Origin: Arthrobacter sp. ISL-5
GTDB taxonomy: Bacteria; Actinomycetota; Actinomycetes; Actinomycetales; Micrococcaceae
Length of the DNA: 57,492 nt
NCBI RefSeq assembly: GCF_018613835.1
Contig: NZ_JAGGPM010000001.1
Coordinates: forward strand, 1 to 57,492
Direction of reading: 5' to 3'
A model generated the notes under the pieces. The model did not search any database. It saw only the letters and a program-made list of their open reading frames with translations, and had not been told where the DNA came from. Both the position numbers and the translations under genes were made by a program. This document shows positions 51,917-57,492 of the stretch, one piece after another; the first letter of the stretch is position 1; each line of letters opens with the position of its first letter.

Positions 51917-51958
51917 AGGGCCGGTCGGGCCAATCGAAAGGTTGGTCCGACCGGCCCT
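51917..51958 (+). terminator. Terminator of tRNA-Ser
   Basis: 12-bp perfect stem AGGGCCGGTCGG / CCGACCGGCCCT, 18-nt loop with further internal pairing, starting 24 nt after the tRNA. Confidence 0.8.
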
Positions 51959-52153
51959 TCTGCGTGGGCAAGTACAGCTGCGGGCCGCGACTCCAAAAGC
52001 AGGTAAACCGAGTACCGCCTCCGCAGAAATCGAGTACGCACCACGCATGCGCAGACCCCTGCTGAGGGCGTTCACTGGAATCAGCATCGCTCCTTCCTCC
52101 GAAAGCGGGAAAGGGCTTCAGCATCACAGCGATTTAGGGGGAGGTTCGCCGTC

Positions 52154-52285
52154 ATGAGTAAGTCTGACAAACAGAGCCTGAGGTACTCGGACTACTACTG
52201 GTGCATGTCCCTGAAAGACTTCATCGAATGGGTCGAAGCGGACGACGACCAGGAACCCGCAACGTCGTATTCGGACCAGCGCTGA
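52154..52285 (+). CDS. 43-residue hypothetical small protein
   Basis: ATG 52154 is preceded by an excellent ribosome binding site (GGGGGAGG, 8 nt away), in a region without any longer gene. The product is compact and aromatic/acidic: SLRYSDYYWCMSLKDFIEWVE, then an Asp/Glu-rich end. One cysteine, no membrane segment or signal peptide. The amphipathic centre could form a single helix. I do not recognise it; the strong start signal is the argument that it is translated. Confidence 0.65.
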   Translation: MSKSDKQSLRYSDYYWCMSLKDFIEWVEADDDQEPATSYSDQR

Positions 52286-52390
52286 CGCCCTCACCATTGA
52301 AACTGTCACACCCCCGGCATAGTCTCGATCCTGTCTCCATGACCGCCATGAAGTGCGGAGACTTTCTGCACACCACACCAGGAGCTGATC

Positions 52391-53177
52391 ATGCCTACAC
52401 CCGACATCACGCCCGGCGCACCCTGCTGGATTGACCTCATGACCTCGGATCCCGACCAAGCCAAGCGCTTCTATGGCGAACTCTTCGGCTGGGAATTCCA
52501 GACCGGGGACCAGGAAAAATACGGCGGCTACATCACGGCTGCCAAGAACGGTAAGTCCGTTGCGGGGCATCATGCAGAAGCAGGAAGACCAGGCCGGCAT
52601 GCCGGACATGTGGTCCACCTACCTGCGCACTGATGACGCTGCCGCCAGTGCCGTCGCGGTCAGGGCCAACGGCGGCCAGGTCTACATGGAGCCCATGGAT
52701 GTTCCCGAACAGGGCCACATGGCATTCTTCGGGGATGCTTCGGGGGCCGCGATCGGCGTCTGGCAGCCCCGTGAAATGCGCGGCTACGAGCTTGTCGCCG
52801 AACCCGGCGCTCCCGCCTGGCACGAGCTTCACACCAAGGACTATGCAACTGCCGTGAAGTTCTATGAGGACGTCTTCGGGTGGGACACCGACGTCATGAG
52901 CGACACGCCCGAGTTCCGCTACACCACCCTGGGCGCCGGCCGCGAGGCGAAGGCCGGCATCATGGACGCGTCGGGCTATCTCCCCGCGGACGTCCCGTCC
53001 AACTGGCAGATCTACTTCGCCGTGGAAAACGCCGACGCATCCATCGAGCAGGCAGTTGGCATGGGCGCAACCCTCGTCGACGGGCCGGACGATACGCCCT
53101 TCGGACGGCTGGCCACCCTGGCTGACCCCACCGGCGCCATGTTCAAGATCGTTCAGGACACCGGCCAGGGCGCCTGA
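52391..53177 (+). pseudogene. VOC-family (glyoxalase-like) protein with a one-base frameshift
   Basis: Two VOC modules. The first begins in one frame (CWIDLMTSDPDQAKRFYGELFGWEF) and the rest, from IMQKQEDQAGMPDMWSTYL on, lies in the next; removing one G from the run 52564-52567 gives a continuous KNGKSVAGIMQKQ. The second module (WHELHTKDYATAVKFYEDVFGWDTD, DPTGAMFKI) is intact. Intact length would be about 261 residues. Possibly inactivated, possibly a base-calling error in G4. Confidence 0.82.
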
Positions 53178-53266
53178 GACCGGCGCTTGAGCCCTTCCGA
53201 CACTAAGTAAATTCACCGAACAAATACCGGCCGGTCGCTTCCCTGCAAGCTACCGGCCAGTAGTCT

Positions 53267-56200
53267 TTGTGCTGGCCGGAGGCGGGCGTTCCGCTGGGGA
53301 GCGTTCCGCCACAGGGCGGCAGCAACGGAACTACCGGGCTGGATCTCCCCGCCGCCGACGTCGTGGCCGCTGGCTTCAACCCTGCCGTAGGGGGCGGAAC
53401 AGTCGTCCTCGCCAAACAAGCCACGGCGCTCAACCCGCTTGCCACCGGCTCGGTCGTCGAGCCGGAAAATGTGGCCGACCTCCTCGGCTACGGCTCCTCC
53501 AACACATTCGAAACGCAGGCTGCCGCCGCACCGGCGGGCATCGGGGACGTGAAGAGCCTCAACCGCAGCAACGGCGCGGACAGCAACAACAATTTCGCGG
53601 ACCTCATGCTCGGCGCCGCCATCACGCCGAAGGCCGCCAACGGCACCGGAAACCCCGGTCCGGTGGATCCGGGACCGGTCACGCCGCCGGCCGTCCGGAC
53701 CATCGCCGAGATCCAGGGCACCGGCGCGGCGAGCCCGCTGGCCGGATCGTCCGTCACCACGCGCGGCAAGGTCACGGCAACGTTCCCGACCGGCGGCTTT
53801 GCCGGCTTCTACCTCCAGACCGCCGGAACCGGCGGGGACCTGACGCCGGCCAACCACACGGCGTTGGACGCTGTCTTCGTCTACTCGCCGTCCACGGTCA
53901 GGTCGGTTCAAATCGGCGACTACGTCGAAGTCACGGGCACCGTCTCGGAATTCTTCAACATGACCCAGGTGACCGTTGCAGCCGCCGCGGACCTGAAAAA
54001 GCTCACCGAGGCCGCGCCGGAGGTCAAGGCCACCGGCTTTGCCCTTCCGGCCGACGACGCCTTCCGCGAATCTCTCGAGGCGATGCTGCTGGCACCGCAG
54101 GGGCCCGTGACGGTCACCGACAATTATGCGCTCAACCAGTACGGCGAGATCGGCCTGGCCGGCGGAACTGCGCCGCTGGAACAGCCCACCGCCGTCGCCG
54201 CCTACGGCTCCGCCGAATACGCGGCCACGGTTGCTGACAATGCCGCCCGCGGCATCAAGCTCGACGACGGCGCCACCACCAACTTCCTCAAGGACGCCGC
54301 GTCCAAGGCCCAGCCGCTGCCCTACCTGACCGCCTCGGATCACGTCCGCGTGGGTTCCCCGGCGACCTTCAAGACCAACGTGGTGCTCAGCTACGCCAAC
54401 AACGCCTGGAAGTTCCAGCCCCTGACCCACCTGAGGCCAGCCAATGCGGACACCGTCCAGCCCGCAAGCTTCGGCCCCACCCGCACGGATGCCCCGGCGG
54501 CCGTGGGAGGCAACCTGAAGCTTGCCTCGTTCAATGTGCTGAACTACTTTCCCACCACCGGGGACCAGATCCCCGGCTGCACCTTCTACACGGACCGCGA
54601 CGGAAACCCCATCACCGTCAAGGACGGATGCAATGTCCGCGGGGCGGCGAACGCCGCGAACTTCCAGCGCCAGCAGGACAAGATCGTCGCCGCCATCACC
54701 AAATCCGGCGCCGACGTCGTCTCCCTCATGGAGGTTGAAAACTCGGCCCAGTTCGGCAAGAACCGCGACGACGCCGTCGCCAGGCTCGTGGAGGCGCTGA
54801 ACATCGCCACGCCCGGTATCCGGGACTACGTCCGCACCCCCGCCAACGCTCCCCCGCTGGCCGACGAGGACGTGATCCGCACCGCCTTCATCTTCAAGAT
54901 GGCCGCAGCGGTGCCGGTCGGCGAATCCGTTATCCATAACGACACCACGGCCTTTGCCACCGCCCGCAAGCCGCTGGCCCAGGTCTTCAAGCCGGCGGGC
55001 GCCGCAGATGACAAGAAGTTCATCGCGATCGCCAACCACTTCAAGTCCAAGGGTTCGGCAGCGACTCCTGATGACACCGACAAGGGCCAGGGCGCCTCCA
55101 ACCTGGCCCGCACGGCGCAGGCCAAGTCCCTGCTGGCCTTCGCCGACGGACTGAAAACGTCCAAGGGCACGGACAAAGTCTTCCTGATGGGCGACTTCAA
55201 TGCCTACGCCAAAGAAGATCCCATGAACGTCCTCGCCGCGGCCGGGTACGTGAACCAGGGCGAGAAAGCCATGAACGCCGACGGCAGCGCCCAGCACTCG
55301 TATCTCTTCGGCGGGCTGGTGGGCTCCTTGGACCACATCCTGGCTTCGCCGGCCGCCAACGCAGTGGTGACGGGCGCGGACATCTGGAACATCAACTCCG
55401 TGGAGTCCGTGGCGCTCGAATACAGCAGGTATAACAACAATGTGACCAACTACTATGCGCCGGACCAGTACCGGGCCAGCGACCACGATCCGGTGGTGGT
55501 GGGCCTGGACCTGCTGGCCGCACCTGTCACACCGGCCACCGTGGACCTGAACTTCCTGGGCATCAACGATTTCCACGGCCGCATCGACACCAACACTGTG
55601 CTGTTTGCCGGGACCATCGAGAAGTTGCGTGCCGCGGCGCCGGGGGCCACCGCCTTCCTGTCCGCGGGAGACAACATCGGGGCCTCGCTGTTCGCGTCCT
55701 CCGTCGCCAGGGACCAGCCCACCATCGACGTCCTGAACACGCTGGAGGTGAAGGCCTCAGCGGTGGGCAACCACGAGTTCGACGGCGGCTGGACCGACTT
55801 GCGCGACCGCATCGCCGCGGGCGGCAGCAACGCCAAGTTCCCCTACCTGGGCGCCAACGTCTACAGGAAGGGCACCTCGGAGCCCGTGCTCCCGGAGTTC
55901 ACCGTCCTCGAGATGAGCGGCATCAAGGTGGCCGTCATCGGCACCGTGACCCAGGAAGTGCCGTCCCTGGTCACTCCTGCCGGGATCACTGAACTTGAGT
56001 TCGGCGATCCCGTCGACGCCATCAACCGCGTCGCGGCCAGGATCAAGGCGGAGCACCTGGCCGACGTGATCGTCGTGGAAAACCACGACGGCGCCGGGTC
56101 CGGAACACCGGACGGCGCCACGTTGGAGCAGGAGGTCGCAGCCGGCGGCCCCTTCGCCAAACTGGTCACCAAGACGTCCGCCGACGTCGACGCGATCTTC

Positions 56201-57421
56201 AACGGCCATACGCACAAGGAGTATGCCTGGGACGCGCCGGTTCCCGGGGTGCCGGGCAAGACCCGGCCCATTGTGCAGACCGGCAACTACGGCGAGAACA
56301 TCGGCCAGATCCAGCTGACCGTGGACACCAGGACGAAGGCTGTCACCGGTTACACGGCAGGAAACGTCACGCGCACCACGGACGCCGCCGCGGATCTTGT
56401 GGCCGCCTACCCGAGGGTTGCCGCCGTCGACGCGATCGTCAGGAAGGCTCTCGCCGAGGCCGCGGAGATCGGAAACCAACCGGTGGGCAAGGTGACCGCC
56501 GATATCACCACTGCCTTCACCCCCGCCACGGACACCACTGCGGCGAAGCGGGACGACCGCGCCAGCGAGTCCACCCTGGGCAACCTCGTGGCGGACTCCC
56601 TCGTAGATGCGCTCAAGGCGCCGGAACTGGGCGGGGCCGAAATCGGCCTCGTCAATCCCGGCGGCCTGCGCAACGAGCTGTACTTCGCACCCGACGGGAC
56701 CATCACGTACGCCGAGGCCAATTCCGTCCTGCCATTCGTGAACAACCTGTGGACCACATCCCTCAGCGGGGCACAGTTCAAGACGCTCCTTGAACAGCAG
56801 TGGCAGACCAACACCGACGGCAGCGTCCCCAGCCGCGCCTACCAGCAGCTGGGCCTGTCCAGGAACGTCAACTACACCTACGACGCCGCCCGCGCCGCGG
56901 GAGACCGCATCACCTCGATCCGCGTGAACGGGGAACCGGTTGATCCCGCCAAGTCCTACCGGATCGGCACCTTCAGCTTCCTGGCCACCGGCGGCGACAA
57001 CTTCCGGATCTTCAAGGACGGCACCGGCACCGATGACTCAGGCCTCGTGGACCGCGACGCCTGGATCAAATACCTCAAGGACCACAATCCGGTGTCCCCC
57101 GACTTTGCCCGCCGCACCGTGTCCGTGGTCAACACGACGCCGGCGGCGGTCAAGGGCGGCGACGCCATGACGCTCGAAGTCGCCAAGCTGGACCTGACCT
57201 CGCTGGGCAGCCCGGCCAACAAGTCACTGACTGCCGTGTTCACGGACGCTGCGGGCACGTCCACCCCGCTGGGCACGGTTCCCGTGGCCTCCGGGGCTGC
57301 CAACGTGAACCTCGCGGTGCCGGCCAAGGCCGCCGCCGGGGCGGGCACGCTGACGCTCACCGCGGCCGAGTCGGGGACCGTGGTCAAGGCCGCCGTTCAG
57401 GTCGCCTCCGGCCCCAAATAG
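53267..57421 (+). CDS. Extracellular nuclease fused to 5'-nucleotidase, 5' end missing
   Basis: About 1384 residues open, starting 4 nt after an in-frame TAG and with no signal peptide or plausible start. Residues 1 to about 120 look like the second half of a lamin-tail domain (VADLLGYGSSNTFE). Then an OB-fold-like region (about 145-240), an endonuclease/exonuclease/phosphatase domain of ExeM/NucH type (NLKLASFNVLNYF, ALLMEVEN-like LMEVEN, MGDFNAYAKEDP, SDHDPVVVG; about 425-750) and a 5'-nucleotidase (FLGINDFHGRID, GDNIGASLF, GNHEFDGG, FNGHTHKEY, then ESTLGNLVADSLVDAL and NPGGLRNEL; about 765-1290). Probably scavenges phosphate and nucleosides from DNA outside the cell; as it stands it could not be exported. 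Confidence 0.85.
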   Translation: MCWPEAGVPLGSVPPQGGSNGTTGLDLPAADVVAAGFNPAVGGGTVVLAKQATALNPLATGSVVEPENVADLLGYGSSNTFETQAAAAPAGIGDVKSLNRSNGADSNNNFADLMLGAAITPKAANGTGNPGPVDPGPVTPPAVRTIAEIQGTGAASPLAGSSVTTRGKVTATFPTGGFAGFYLQTAGTGGDLTPANHTALDAVFVYSPSTVRSVQIGDYVEVTGTVSEFFNMTQVTVAAAADLKKLTEAAPEVKATGFALPADDAFRESLEAMLLAPQGPVTVTDNYALNQYGEIGLAGGTAPLEQPTAVAAYGSAEYAATVADNAARGIKLDDGATTNFLKDAASKAQPLPYLTASDHVRVGSPATFKTNVVLSYANNAWKFQPLTHLRPANADTVQPASFGPTRTDAPAAVGGNLKLASFNVLNYFPTTGDQIPGCTFYTDRDGNPITVKDGCNVRGAANAANFQRQQDKIVAAITKSGADVVSLMEVENSAQFGKNRDDAVARLVEALNIATPGIRDYVRTPANAPPLADEDVIRTAFIFKMAAAVPVGESVIHNDTTAFATARKPLAQVFKPAGAADDKKFIAIANHFKSKGSAATPDDTDKGQGASNLARTAQAKSLLAFADGLKTSKGTDKVFLMGDFNAYAKEDPMNVLAAAGYVNQGEKAMNADGSAQHSYLFGGLVGSLDHILASPAANAVVTGADIWNINSVESVALEYSRYNNNVTNYYAPDQYRASDHDPVVVGLDLLAAPVTPATVDLNFLGINDFHGRIDTNTVLFAGTIEKLRAAAPGATAFLSAGDNIGASLFASSVARDQPTIDVLNTLEVKASAVGNHEFDGGWTDLRDRIAAGGSNAKFPYLGANVYRKGTSEPVLPEFTVLEMSGIKVAVIGTVTQEVPSLVTPAGITELEFGDPVDAINRVAARIKAEHLADVIVVENHDGAGSGTPDGATLEQEVAAGGPFAKLVTKTSADVDAIFNGHTHKEYAWDAPVPGVPGKTRPIVQTGNYGENIGQIQLTVDTRTKAVTGYTAGNVTRTTDAAADLVAAYPRVAAVDAIVRKALAEAAEIGNQPVGKVTADITTAFTPATDTTAAKRDDRASESTLGNLVADSLVDALKAPELGGAEIGLVNPGGLRNELYFAPDGTITYAEANSVLPFVNNLWTTSLSGAQFKTLLEQQWQTNTDGSVPSRAYQQLGLSRNVNYTYDAARAAGDRITSIRVNGEPVDPAKSYRIGTFSFLATGGDNFRIFKDGTGTDDSGLVDRDAWIKYLKDHNPVSPDFARRTVSVVNTTPAAVKGGDAMTLEVAKLDLTSLGSPANKSLTAVFTDAAGTSTPLGTVPVASGAANVNLAVPAKAAAGAGTLTLTAAESGTVVKAAVQVASGPK

Positions 57422-57457
57422 GAATGCTCCCCGTTGCAGCGGGGAGCATTCCTTTTT
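57421..57457 (+). terminator. Terminator of the nuclease gene
   Basis: 12-bp perfect stem GGAATGCTCCCC / GGGGAGCATTCC, 8-nt loop, then TTTTT, directly at the stop codon. Confidence 0.93.
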
Positions 57458-57492
57458 CCGCTCCTGCGGCTGCGGCAGGAACTGCGAGAGGG

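Noticed and set aside
53213..55576. 787-residue minus-strand reading frame
   Set aside because: Antisense to the nuclease domain, whose catalytic motifs prove the plus strand is coding.

Overview
The window reads as the chromosome of a high-GC Gram-positive actinobacterium, most likely an Arthrobacter-type member of the Micrococcaceae. The grounds are a complete GlgE/TreS/maltokinase alpha-glucan pathway, a SenX3-RegX3-PhoU phosphate module, a CarD regulator, a Bpa-type proteasome activator ending in GQYL, and many genes that start a few bases after a TANNNT -10 box with no ribosome binding site. No GenBank-style landmarks were available, so the genus is inference.

Layout. 337-14858: alpha-glucan metabolism. 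glgE, treS and a fused maltokinase-glgB run leftward; glgP runs away from them; then glgX, with a lipoprotein-like barnase and a barstar-like protein attached to its 3' end, and a nitrilase-family hydrolase. 14859-15508: a gene-free block made of a 136-bp-arm inverted repeat around 32-nt tandem repeats. 15509-20435: leftward housekeeping genes (ispD, ispF, lipoprotein, cysS, rlmB) and carD. 20750-25070: lipoprotein, senX3-regX3, phoU, gpmA. 25204-31191: methyltransferase, DUF2516-like membrane protein, a Cys/Met PLP enzyme, tmk-holB, and an exported alpha/beta-hydrolase. 31204-33705: a HAD-family protein lacking its nucleophile, tRNA-Thr(CGU), carbonic anhydrase and a membrane protein with a suspect 5' frame.

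34349-38248 is a copper-handling block: a CsoR-type operator, a small Cys-rich HMA-like protein, a CopB-type P1B ATPase, a DUF6153-like protein and a DUF305 lipoprotein. It is followed by a second-type FtsW/RodA gene with an unusual leader. 39685-46690 is a mosaic of stress and small genes (isochorismatase, PAS-ANTAR, GlsB/YeaQ, CsbD, aldo/keto reductase, Bpa). 46729-53177 holds cstA-ybdD with a frameshifted acetyltransferase, a PadR regulator whose ABC transporter has been lost after about 22 codons, a quinone oxidoreductase, tRNA-Ser(UGA), a 43-codon small gene and a frameshifted VOC protein. The window closes with a very large nuclease/5'-nucleotidase that lacks its 5' end.

The main threads worth following are: widespread leaderless starts; an in-frame maltokinase-GlgB fusion that keeps a good internal ribosome binding site; several families of intergenic palindromes and repeats; the copper block; and a run of broken genes, three of them broken by a single base, which may be real decay or base-calling error.
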